Part shown: piece by piece, positions 1 to 9,069 of the stretch
Layout: the number at the start of each line of letters is the position of its first letter
Position numbering within the stretch: position 1 is the first letter of the stretch
From: Bacteroidia bacterium
GTDB lineage: Bacteria > Bacteroidota > Bacteroidia > B-17B0 > Aurantibacillaceae
Assembly: GCA_022841465.1 (NCBI GenBank)
Contig: JALHRL010000019.1
Span: 16,389 to 80,388 of the forward strand
Length of the DNA stretch: 64,000 nt
Direction of reading: 5' to 3'
The notes under the pieces: model-generated
Database searches by the model: none
What the model saw: only the letters and a program-made list of their open reading frames with translations
What the model was told of the DNA's origin: nothing
Position numbers and translations under genes: made by a program

Positions 1-3000
1 CATGGTACCCGGGAGGTTTTACAGGATCAAGTATTTTGGTAGCCCCATCTTCTAATACAACATATACTGTAATTGGGACTAATTTAACGTGTACCAACTC
101 ATCAACCGTTTCGGTTATCGTAAACTCTTTACCTATAGTTAGTGCTGTAAGTAATCCAACCGGAATTTGCGAAGGAAGCGGATCTAGCGCAACATTATCT
201 GCATCCGGAGCTTCTAGTTATACTTGGATTCCCGGAAATATTGTTTCATCAAGTATTGTGGTTACACCAACTGTTTCTACAAGCTATACTGTTTCCGGAA
301 CTTCTGCGGCCGGTTGCGTTTCAAATAACACAACGGTAACAATTTTTGTTGTCCCTGTTCCCACTGTTAACGCCACCTCATCATCAACTGCAATATGTGC
401 AGGTTCAAGTGCTACTTTAAGTGCAAGTGGTGCACTAGCTTATACATGGCAACCCGGTAATTTAAACAGTAGTTCAATTATTGTTTCACCTTTAGTAAGC
501 ACCATTTATACGGTTACAGGTTTAAACGGAAATTGTACAGATATTTTTACATTAAGTTTAGTGGTTAATCCTAATCCAGCTGTTAACGCCAGTGCTTCAC
601 CAACTTTAATTTGTAGTGGTGAGGGTAGTACCTTAACAGCTTTGGGTGCAATTAGCTATACTTGGAATCCCGGAAACATCACAGGAAGTAGCGTAGGGGT
701 AAGCCCGCTTACAACAAGCCAGTATACACTTACCGGATCTAATGCTTTTGGTTGCATTTCAACAGCTGTTGTAAATGTTTCTGTAAACGCAACACCAACA
801 ATTATTTTATCAAGTAATCCAACAGTTTTATGTATTGGAAATACAGCAACCTTAAGTGCAAGTGGCGCAAGTAATTTTACATGGAACCCCGGAAACTTAA
901 ATGCAAGTTCTGTTACTGTTTCTCCTTTAGCAAATACAATTTATACAGTTACTGGGGAAAGCAATAACTGTACTTCAAGTAATACTTTAAATTTAAATGT
1001 AAGTCCATTCCCTACAGTTACTGCAAGTGCAAGTCCAACATTAATTTGTGCAAGTGGATCAGCAACATTAAGCGGATTAGGCGCAACAAGCTATACTTGG
1101 AATCCTGGAAATTTAATAGGAGCTAATGTAGTTGTTAATCCTACGGTTTTAACTACATATACTGTAACAGGAAGCAATGGTTTTTGTTCCAATACGGCCA
1201 CTGTAGTAGTTAATACAAATGCTACACCTACAATAATTACAAATGCAACACCTACAAACATTTGTTCCGGTTCAAATTCAACTGTTGGTTTAAGCGCAAG
1301 TGGAGCCACAAGTTATACATGGAATCCGGGTTCATTAAGTGGCAGCGCAATAACGGTTACTCCAAATACCACCACTGTTTATACAGTTACAGGTACTTCA
1401 ACTGCGGGTTGTTTAGGAACTCAAACTGTTTCTGTTTTAGTTTCTCCAACCCCAACCATAAATGTAAGTTCAACTTCTACGGCTGTTTGCGTTGGCAATA
1501 CAGTTGGTGTTTCTGCAATTGGAGCAACAACTTATACTTGGAACCCGGGTAATTTAACCGGAAGCAATGTAACCGTAAATCCAACATCAACCACCGTTTA
1601 TACTGTTGTTGGTAATACCGGAATTTGCAGTTCAAGTAATACAATAAGTATTTTAGTAAACCCTAATCCAACCGTTTCTGCAACAAGTAATCCTACAATT
1701 ATTTGTGCAGGAAATAATGCAACACTAACTGGTATTGGTGCCAGTTCTTACACATGGATGCCGGGTTTATTAACCGGAACATCGGTGGTAGTTTCTCCAA
1801 CAACAACAACCATTTACACAGTTACGGGCTTTAATGGAACTTGTTTTGGTACCAATACGGTTGCTGTAAACATTAATCCGTCTCCAAGCATGACCATGTT
1901 TGTTACACCTACAGTAATTTGCCAAGGTAGTAATGTATTGTTTAATTTCTTAGGTGTAGTATCTGCAACATTACAACCGGGTAATTTAACGGGTACTTCT
2001 GTAATTTCTGCATTACCATCTTCAAGCACAATATATACTTTAACCGGTTCAAATTCTTTTGGTTGTACAGATACTAAAACCGCACAAATTATTGTTAATC
2101 CGAACCCAACCATAACAGTTATGAATGGGGCATTTCCATTTTTAACAGGTACCGTTTGTGCTGGTTCAAGTTTAACTTTAACTGCGTTTGGAGCTACTAA
2201 TTATACTTGGTCTCCAATAATGATTACAAACTCTGTAGCAGTTGTTTCTCCAACTATCAACACAACTTATGTTGTAACAGGCTCTCATACTACGGGATGT
2301 AGTTCATTTTTAACCGTAACAGTAAATGTTGTGCCTTTACCAACAATAGCAGCGGTAGCAAGTCCAACACTAAAATGTTCAAATGTAAGTTCAACTTTAA
2401 CGGCTACCGGAGGTGTAACATACATTTGGTATCCTGGTGCTTTACCAGGTGGCACAGTGGTGGTTAATCCATTAACAACAACAAATTACACCGTTGTTGG
2501 AAGCAATGGTACCTGTACAAATTCTGCTATTGTTACATTATCGGTTATTCCAAGTCCAACCATTAACACTTTTGGGTTTCCACCAAACATATGTAGTGGT
2601 TCAAGTGGAACAATTGGTGCAAATGGGGCAATAAGTTATACTTGGTTCCCTGGAGCAATAAACAGTCAAACAATAGTTGTTACTCCAACTGCAACTACAA
2701 TATATACTGTTTTAGGAACAAATGGATTTGGTTGTACAGGAACGGCAACGCGAACAGTAAACGTTATACCAACTCCAACCATAAATCCTATTGCAACACC
2801 AAGTTTAATATGTGGTAGTGGTTCCTCTACATTAACAGTTACAGGTGCAAACAATTACACTTGGAATCCAGGACCATTAACCGGATCTGTTGTAATAGTT
2901 TCTCCAACCTTAAGCACAACTTATACAGTTACTGGAAATGTAGGGCCATGTTCAAACACAAGAACTGTAACGGTTACTGTAAGTCCTGTTCCAACATTAG

Positions 3001-3861
3001 CTGTTAGTTCAAGCTTTACCTCGGCCTGTGCTAATACAAGTAATACTTTAACGGCAAGTGGAGCATTAACTTACACCTGGATGCCAGGAGCATCCACAGG
3101 CTCGTCTATAGTGATAGCTCCTTTGGTTAGTACTACTTATTCCGTTACAGGTGCAAATGCAGCGGGTTGTACAACAACAAGTTTAATTACAATAAATGTT
3201 ATATCAGGCCCAACTGTTTCCCTTTCGGCATCTAATAATACCATTTGTTCCGGTAACACAACTACTATTACACCTAGTGGTGCAAGTAATTATACATTAT
3301 TGCCCGGCGCATTAAGCGGAACTATATTTACAGTAACACCAAGTGTAACTACAACATATACTGTATTTGGTGAGAACTTAAACGGATGTCCGGGTATTAA
3401 TACCATACAAATTGTTGTTGTTCCAATTCCAACAATAAATATTTCAGCTTCTTCAAGCGGAATTTGTATTGGCAATACCGTAACATTAACTGCTAGTGGT
3501 GCATCTTCTTATACATGGTTGCCGCCTGTAGCAGCTGTAACCCCGACAATAACAGATACACCAACAATTACCACAACGTATTCAGTTGTTGGTTCAAATA
3601 GTTTAGGATGTACTTCAAGCGCTACAATTACTGTTACTGTAACTCCTTTGCCAATAATTACCGCTTTAAGTTCTGCAACTTTGGTGTGCGAAAATTCACC
3701 TCTAACTTTAATTGCAATGGGAGCTACCAATTACACTTGGATGCCGGGAAGTTTAAGTGGTGGTACAGTTGTAGCTAATCCAAGCGTTTCAACAACATAT
3801 ACTGTTTTTGGTAACAATGGAGGATGTAATGCAAGCGCCACAGTTCAAGTAAATGTTACAC
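1..3861 (+). repeat. Tandem protein modules of about 70-75 residues
   Basis: Eighteen consecutive modules, the first truncated by the window edge, share a Cys-Gly-Ser start and a Y-T-W-x-P-G core. One near 1900-2100 is degenerate: its core reads A-T-L-Q-P-G. A later one near 3290 has Y-T-L instead of Y-T-W. The DNA is diverged between modules, so they are old duplications rather than a recent expansion. Confidence 0.85.
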
Positions 3862-5894
3862 CGGGGCCGCAAAGTGTTACTGCATCTACCACCGGAAGTA
3901 TAACCTGTTTAGTTTCTAATGTTGGATTATTGGGTAATACTACTAGTACAAACGTAAGCTATTTGTGGAGTGGACCATCAGCTTTCACATCAACATTACA
4001 AAGTCCTACCAATGTTACAGTTACCGGAACATACAGTTTAACGGTGACCGATATTAATACCGGTTGTTCAATCACAGCTACAACGGCAGTAATTGCCAAT
4101 ACAACTATTCCAAATTTCTCGGTAACATCGTCTGGTAATTTGGGATGTATAAACACGGTAACTTTATTTGCTACATCTTCTACATCAGCGGGTATAACAT
4201 ATACTTGGAGCGGGCCTTCAAGTTTTACTTCCGCAATTCAGAATCCTACAATAAATGTTGCAGGTGATTATACGGTAAGTGCATTTGATTTCTCAAGCGG
4301 CTGCGTAAATAGTTTAACCATTTCTGTTATTTCAAATACAGATGTGCCGGCATTTACAGCAACAATACTGCCTGCAACATGTAATGGTACCAACACCAAT
4401 AACGATGGTACAATTTTAATTTCAGGCAATGGGGTAAAATATGATTATGTAAGCGGAACAAGCTATACCGGCACAGCTACTTATGTAACCGCAACAAATA
4501 TACCTACCACAGGAATTGTAACTAATACCCTAACAAATCCAACAGGTATTGAGCCTTATACTTTAAGAATTTATGGCAGTAATGGTTGCTTTAAAGATAC
4601 AACCTTGTACTTAACACCGGTTAATTGCAACAACACTGTTTTTGGTTTAACCAAGGCCGCAGGAACTCCAAGTTTGGTGAATAATAAATATCAAATAACA
4701 TACACTATAACACTTGTAAATGCTTCATTAACCGATAACTTAACCAATGTTGCATTAACAGAAAATTTAAGTGTCACATTCCCGCTTCCTACAAGTTATA
4801 GTGTAATTAGTGCGCCAGCAATTACATCTATGGGTAGCAGTTTAACTATAAATCCTTTGTTTGATGGTAACACTGATGTTAATTTAACAACCGCTGCTAA
4901 CAGCACTTTATTGGCAAATAAACGAGATACGATTGTATTTACCGTTGAAATTACACCAAATGGCTTCTTTGGTCCGTTTGTAAATTCAGTAATTGGAACT
5001 GCGTTAGATATAAATAGCTTAACAGTTGCAGATAGCAGTAACGATGGTTTTAGTTGGGATCCTGATGCAGATGGAAGTCCAACAAACAACAACATTCCTA
5101 CAGTGGTTAATTTAAATCCAAACTCTGTATTGGGTGTTGCAAAGGCAGGAATGTTATCTGAAAAATTAACGGATAACACCTACGATGTAACTTACATTGT
5201 AACCGTAAAAAACTTTGGAAATGATACACTAAGCAATGTTCAGGTAAAAGACAATTTAACGATAACCGTGCCTTTACCTGCACAATACAGTTTAAAGAGT
5301 GGGCCTATAGTAACAGGTACGCTGTTAACAGCAAACAGCAGTTTTAACGGAGCAAGCAATACAGATTTATTAGTTGCAAACTTAAGTAAACTAGCACCGG
5401 GCGCTTCAGATACAATAAGGTTTACCATAAATGTAAGTCCTGATACGGTTTCTGTTTTGGTGAATAGTGCTTTTGCTTCTGCAACCAATCAATTTACAAC
5501 AACCGTAAGAGATACTTCAGAAACAGGATACAATGCCGATCCGAATGGAAACGGAAATCCTAATGAAACAAACGAATCAAATCCAACCATAGTAAAAATA
5601 CCGGATACTAATTTTATAATCCCTGAAGTGTTTACACCTAATGGAGATGGTAAAAACGATTTTTTTGTAGTGAAAGGATTAAACGGTAGGAAAATTAAAT
5701 TAATTGTGTTTAACCGATGGGGGAATAAGGTATTTGAACAAACCGAATACGATAATACTTGGGATGGAACAGCAAATGTTAGCTCTTTGGTAATTGGCAA
5801 AAATAAATTACCTGTAGGCACCTATTATTACGTGTTAGAATTTTTAGATGGTGAAGATAAAGCTAAAACCGGATTTGTTGTATTGCAGTATTAA
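1..5894 (+). CDS. Giant repeat-built surface protein with T9SS type B sorting domain (5' partial)
   Basis: The frame is open from the first bases (it reads W-Y-P-G-G from base 3), so the gene starts upstream; about 1,963 residues are visible. Most of it is a chain of 70-75-residue modules, each with an I-C-x-G-x-S segment, then A-x-G-A-x-x-Y-T-W-x-P-G, then T-x-Y-T-V-x-G. I count 17 complete modules plus the partial first one. After them come two S-Y-L-W-S-G-P type modules, a linker, and two DUF11-like conserved-repeat domains. The last 90 or so residues form a gliding-motility-associated C-terminal domain (P-E-V-F-T-P-N-G-D-G-K-N-D, V-F-N-R-W-G-N, G-T-Y-Y-Y). That domain is the type B T9SS export signal, so the protein is probably a secreted or surface adhesin-like filament. 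A PorP/SprF gene follows after 18 bases, the SprB-SprF arrangement. Ligand unknown. Confidence 0.9.
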   Translation, partial: WYPGGFTGSSILVAPSSNTTYTVIGTNLTCTNSSTVSVIVNSLPIVSAVSNPTGICEGSGSSATLSASGASSYTWIPGNIVSSSIVVTPTVSTSYTVSGTSAAGCVSNNTTVTIFVVPVPTVNATSSSTAICAGSSATLSASGALAYTWQPGNLNSSSIIVSPLVSTIYTVTGLNGNCTDIFTLSLVVNPNPAVNASASPTLICSGEGSTLTALGAISYTWNPGNITGSSVGVSPLTTSQYTLTGSNAFGCISTAVVNVSVNATPTIILSSNPTVLCIGNTATLSASGASNFTWNPGNLNASSVTVSPLANTIYTVTGESNNCTSSNTLNLNVSPFPTVTASASPTLICASGSATLSGLGATSYTWNPGNLIGANVVVNPTVLTTYTVTGSNGFCSNTATVVVNTNATPTIITNATPTNICSGSNSTVGLSASGATSYTWNPGSLSGSAITVTPNTTTVYTVTGTSTAGCLGTQTVSVLVSPTPTINVSSTSTAVCVGNTVGVSAIGATTYTWNPGNLTGSNVTVNPTSTTVYTVVGNTGICSSSNTISILVNPNPTVSATSNPTIICAGNNATLTGIGASSYTWMPGLLTGTSVVVSPTTTTIYTVTGFNGTCFGTNTVAVNINPSPSMTMFVTPTVICQGSNVLFNFLGVVSATLQPGNLTGTSVISALPSSSTIYTLTGSNSFGCTDTKTAQIIVNPNPTITVMNGAFPFLTGTVCAGSSLTLTAFGATNYTWSPIMITNSVAVVSPTINTTYVVTGSHTTGCSSFLTVTVNVVPLPTIAAVASPTLKCSNVSSTLTATGGVTYIWYPGALPGGTVVVNPLTTTNYTVVGSNGTCTNSAIVTLSVIPSPTINTFGFPPNICSGSSGTIGANGAISYTWFPGAINSQTIVVTPTATTIYTVLGTNGFGCTGTATRTVNVIPTPTINPIATPSLICGSGSSTLTVTGANNYTWNPGPLTGSVVIVSPTLSTTYTVTGNVGPCSNTRTVTVTVSPVPTLAVSSSFTSACANTSNTLTASGALTYTWMPGASTGSSIVIAPLVSTTYSVTGANAAGCTTTSLITINVISGPTVSLSASNNTICSGNTTTITPSGASNYTLLPGALSGTIFTVTPSVTTTYTVFGENLNGCPGINTIQIVVVPIPTINISASSSGICIGNTVTLTASGASSYTWLPPVAAVTPTITDTPTITTTYSVVGSNSLGCTSSATITVTVTPLPIITALSSATLVCENSPLTLIAMGATNYTWMPGSLSGGTVVANPSVSTTYTVFGNNGGCNASATVQVNVTPGPQSVTASTTGSITCLVSNVGLLGNTTSTNVSYLWSGPSAFTSTLQSPTNVTVTGTYSLTVTDINTGCSITATTAVIANTTIPNFSVTSSGNLGCINTVTLFATSSTSAGITYTWSGPSSFTSAIQNPTINVAGDYTVSAFDFSSGCVNSLTISVISNTDVPAFTATILPATCNGTNTNNDGTILISGNGVKYDYVSGTSYTGTATYVTATNIPTTGIVTNTLTNPTGIEPYTLRIYGSNGCFKDTTLYLTPVNCNNTVFGLTKAAGTPSLVNNKYQITYTITLVNASLTDNLTNVALTENLSVTFPLPTSYSVISAPAITSMGSSLTINPLFDGNTDVNLTTAANSTLLANKRDTIVFTVEITPNGFFGPFVNSVIGTALDINSLTVADSSNDGFSWDPDADGSPTNNNIPTVVNLNPNSVLGVAKAGMLSEKLTDNTYDVTYIVTVKNFGNDTLSNVQVKDNLTITVPLPAQYSLKSGPIVTGTLLTANSSFNGASNTDLLVANLSKLAPGASDTIRFTINVSPDTVSVLVNSAFASATNQFTTTVRDTSETGYNADPNGNGNPNETNESNPTIVKIPDTNFIIPEVFTPNGDGKNDFFVVKGLNGRKIKLIVFNRWGNKVFEQTEYDNTWDGTANVSSLVIGKNKLPVGTYYYVLEFLDGEDKAKTGFVVLQY

Positions 5895-5912
5895 TAAATA
5901 GAGAAATTGAAG

Positions 5913-6863
5913 ATGAAAAAAACAAATAAAATAAAATTTAGTATTGTAATTACAATATTGATTTTAGCAAATGTAAACCTTAAAGCACAGTACGATGCCA
6001 TGTTTACACAGTATATGTTTAATGAAATGTTTATTAATCCTGCAGTTGCCGGTAGCAAAGAAGCAATGAATGTTACCATGTTGCACCGTCAGCAATGGTT
6101 AAACTTTCCGGGAAGACCTGTTACAACTACATTTGCACTGCATGGGCCGTTAATGAACAATAAAATGGGCTTAGGCTTAAGTGTTTTAAATGAGCGTATA
6201 GGTAAATTAAACAGAAATTTGGTTTATGCAACTTATGCTTACCGTGTAAAAATTGATAAAAAAAGTACATTATCGTTTGGTTTAAATGGCGGTATTCACA
6301 ATCAAATTAATAAACTTTCAGAGCTAAAAGCTATAGAAGAAGGTGATTTGCAAACTTCACAAAACACACCCAGTTTATTGGCTCCTAATTTTGGATTTGG
6401 TACATATTACAGTTCTGATAAATGGTACGTTGGTTTATCGATACCTCGTATGATAGATGATGCCTACGTTTTTGAGCAAAACGGAAATGTAAAACAAACC
6501 ATTAGTGTTAAACCTGAAAAATTTCATTACTATTTAACCGGTGGTTACGTGTTTACATTAAGCGAAAGTTTAAAATTAAAATCGCAGGCAATGGTTAAAA
6601 TGGTTCAAAATGCACCTATACAATTTGAAGTAAATGCAAATTTCTTAATTAAAGAAATTATTTGGGCTGGTGCTTCTTACCGCAGTGGTTCTAACGTAGC
6701 GGCAATTTTAGGTGTACAAGTTAGTCCGCAATTTCTTGCCACTTATTCTTTTGATTACGGTTTAAACGCCATTCAAAAATATTCACAAGGTTCACACGAG
6801 ATTGCATTATCCTATTTGTTTGCTTATAAAGGAAAGAAAATTGTAACACCACGTTATTTTTAA
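5913..6863 (+). CDS. PorP/SprF family type IX secretion system membrane protein
   Basis: Predicted outer-membrane beta-barrel of 316 residues with an N-terminal signal peptide ending near K-A-Q. The mature start, Y-D-A-M-F-T-Q-Y-M-F-N-E-M-F-I-N-P-A, is the hallmark opening of the PorP/SprF family, followed by G-S and a H-R-Q-Q-W-L-N-F-P-G segment. SprF-type members are needed for export of the specific type B cargo encoded beside them, so this one probably serves the giant protein upstream and perhaps the related protein at 9070. A TTG 6 bases upstream is in frame, but I chose the ATG because it follows an A/G-rich stretch. It sits 7 bases before the PorE-like gene in an apparent operon. Confidence 0.9.
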   Translation: MKKTNKIKFSIVITILILANVNLKAQYDAMFTQYMFNEMFINPAVAGSKEAMNVTMLHRQQWLNFPGRPVTTTFALHGPLMNNKMGLGLSVLNERIGKLNRNLVYATYAYRVKIDKKSTLSFGLNGGIHNQINKLSELKAIEEGDLQTSQNTPSLLAPNFGFGTYYSSDKWYVGLSIPRMIDDAYVFEQNGNVKQTISVKPEKFHYYLTGGYVFTLSESLKLKSQAMVKMVQNAPIQFEVNANFLIKEIIWAGASYRSGSNVAAILGVQVSPQFLATYSFDYGLNAIQKYSQGSHEIALSYLFAYKGKKIVTPRYF

Positions 6864-6870
6864 TTGAATT

Positions 6871-9066
6871 ATGAAAAGAAATTTTATTTATACCCTTTTG
6901 TTTGTTTTTTTCGGCGTTACAATAAACGCACAATCAAAAGTAATTGCTAAAGCCGATAAGCTTTTTGCAATGCAAGCTTATGCAGAGGCAATACCCTTGT
7001 ACGAAAAAGCATTAAAAAAAGATGAAAACAATACTAATATATTGGCAAATCTTGGCGATTGTTACCGATTAACAAACAACATACAAGGGCAAATTAAATG
7101 TTACGGTAAATTAATTACCGCCGGTAGTGCAAAAGACATTCATAAATTATATTACGGACAAGCATTAACAGAAATCGGACAAAGAGAAAACGCTACAAAA
7201 TACTTTGAAGAATATTTAGCAGATGCGCGTGGAAAAACCTTGGCTTCCTCTGCCGCAAAAATGAAAATGTATACTAAAAATGCAGATGCTTATCAACTAA
7301 CTTTAGCCGGATTTAATTCAGAGCAAAATGATTTTTCTGCGGTAAAATTTATGGATGAAGTTATTTTTGTTTCATCTCGAAGCAAAACCAAATGGATTAA
7401 CACAAAACATGCATGGACAGGAGAAAGCTTTACTAAAGTTTATACCTATCAAAGTGCCGGAGATAATTACGAGAATGTGGTGAAATTATTTATGGGCGAT
7501 TTAAATTCTAAATACAACGATGGTCCTGTTTGTTTTTCTGATGAAGGAAGAAAAGTATATTTTACAAGAAATAATTTTGGAAGCAAATACAAATCAAAAG
7601 ATGGTACTTATAAATTGAAAATATTTGAAGCGAGTTTAAACTACTCAGGTTTTGATAGCGTAGCCATTATGTCGTTTGTTACGAACGATGATAATTTTGC
7701 GCATCCAACTGTTAGCAAAGATGGTAACACCATGTATTTTGTAAGCGACATGCCCGGAGGTTTTGGTGGATTGGATATTTATGTTTGTAAACGTGAAGCT
7801 AATGGCGAGTGGGGCGGATGTACTAATTTAGGAATGAAGGTTAATACGCCGGGTAACGAAATGTTTCCTTTTATTGCCGATGATGGTAAATTGTATTTTT
7901 CTTCAAACGGACACGATGGTTTAGGAGGATTAGATGTGTACGAAGCAAAAATGAAAGACGATAAAGCCGTTAAAATATACAATATGGGAGAGCCCGTAAA
8001 TAGTGTACACGACGATTTTTCTTATTGGTTAGATGAAACAGGAACAAAAGGATTTGTTAGTTCTAACAGAAAAAACGGCGGTATGGATGATGATGTTTAT
8101 AACCTAACTGTTTTAAGAAAAGTATCGCGCGGAAAAAATGTAACTTTTGTTTTAAAAGATAAAGATAATGGTGAAGTAATTCCTAACGTAAAACTTCAAA
8201 TTAATGGCGATACAGGAACCACTAATGAAAAAGGGGAGTTTGCTTATTTGTTGGAAGATGATGTTGAATATTCTGTAGCAGTCAATAACGAAAAGTATTT
8301 TGTAGCAAAAGATTCTTTAAACACAAAAGTATCAGAAGAAGAAGAATTTACCAGAGAAATTAAGTTAGAGAAAGATCCCAAATTATCGTTTTTGGCTTTT
8401 GTAACCGATGTAAAAAGTAAGCAAGGGTTAGAGGGCGTTAAAATTGAAATTAAAGATTTATTTGCTAATACTGTTTTTGATAATACCACTACCGGCGCAA
8501 ATGGCGAATATCGCAAATCTTTAAAAGGAATGAAAATTGGCGATAAGGTGGCATTTTCAATTAAATTATCAAAAGAAGGTTATGTAACCAACGAATTAAA
8601 TTTTACTACTGAAATTAAACAAGAGGGTGAAATTAAATTGCACGAGATATTAAATATGGCTTTGGGTAAAGTAGAAGTTGGTATGGACTTATCTAAAATG
8701 ATAGATTTAAAACCTATTTATTTTGATATGGGAAAATCAGTTGTTCGTAAAGATGCCGCTATTGAATTAGATAAAATTGTGAAAGTAATGAATGAGTACC
8801 CAAATATGATTATTGAATTAGGTGCCCATACCGATTGCAGAGGTGTTGCAAAATCTAACCTAACACTTTCCGATAAACGCGCAAAAGCATCTGCTGCTTA
8901 CATTATTAAAAAGGGAATTAAAAAAGATAGAATTGCAGGTAAAGGTTACGGAGAAACAAAACTATTAAATGCTTGCGCCTGCGAAGGAAAAGTACAGCCA
9001 AAATGTTCTGAAGAAGAACACAGCGCTAACCGCCGCACAGAATTTATTATTACTAAATTAAAGTAA
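6871..9066 (+). CDS. PorE-like OmpA-family protein (TPR, propeller, regulatory domain, OmpA)
   Basis: 731 residues with a signal peptide ending at N-A-Q. Domain order is TPR (about 25-110), PD40/WD40-like propeller blades (about 145-420, with repeated D-G-x-x-x-Y-F and G-G-L-D-I-Y), a carboxypeptidase-regulatory-like fold (about 425-600) and an OmpA C-terminal domain (about 610-731; I-Y-F-D-M-G-K-S, then G-A-H-T-D, and N-R-R-T-E-F near the end). This is the architecture described for PorE, which ties the T9SS ring to peptidoglycan. Such genes also occur as paralogues beside PorP/SprF genes, so this may be a dedicated partner of the local pair rather than the core PorE. Only 3 bases separate it from the next gene. 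Confidence 0.88.
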   Translation: MKRNFIYTLLFVFFGVTINAQSKVIAKADKLFAMQAYAEAIPLYEKALKKDENNTNILANLGDCYRLTNNIQGQIKCYGKLITAGSAKDIHKLYYGQALTEIGQRENATKYFEEYLADARGKTLASSAAKMKMYTKNADAYQLTLAGFNSEQNDFSAVKFMDEVIFVSSRSKTKWINTKHAWTGESFTKVYTYQSAGDNYENVVKLFMGDLNSKYNDGPVCFSDEGRKVYFTRNNFGSKYKSKDGTYKLKIFEASLNYSGFDSVAIMSFVTNDDNFAHPTVSKDGNTMYFVSDMPGGFGGLDIYVCKREANGEWGGCTNLGMKVNTPGNEMFPFIADDGKLYFSSNGHDGLGGLDVYEAKMKDDKAVKIYNMGEPVNSVHDDFSYWLDETGTKGFVSSNRKNGGMDDDVYNLTVLRKVSRGKNVTFVLKDKDNGEVIPNVKLQINGDTGTTNEKGEFAYLLEDDVEYSVAVNNEKYFVAKDSLNTKVSEEEEFTREIKLEKDPKLSFLAFVTDVKSKQGLEGVKIEIKDLFANTVFDNTTTGANGEYRKSLKGMKIGDKVAFSIKLSKEGYVTNELNFTTEIKQEGEIKLHEILNMALGKVEVGMDLSKMIDLKPIYFDMGKSVVRKDAAIELDKIVKVMNEYPNMIIELGAHTDCRGVAKSNLTLSDKRAKASAAYIIKKGIKKDRIAGKGYGETKLLNACACEGKVQPKCSEEEHSANRRTEFIITKLK

Positions 9067-9069
9067 GAA

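Noticed and set aside
1091..5821. Several open frames of 60-127 codons on the minus strand inside the giant repeat gene
   Set aside because: They recur at the same place in each module and come from the repeated codon pattern; none has a promoter or a recognisable product.
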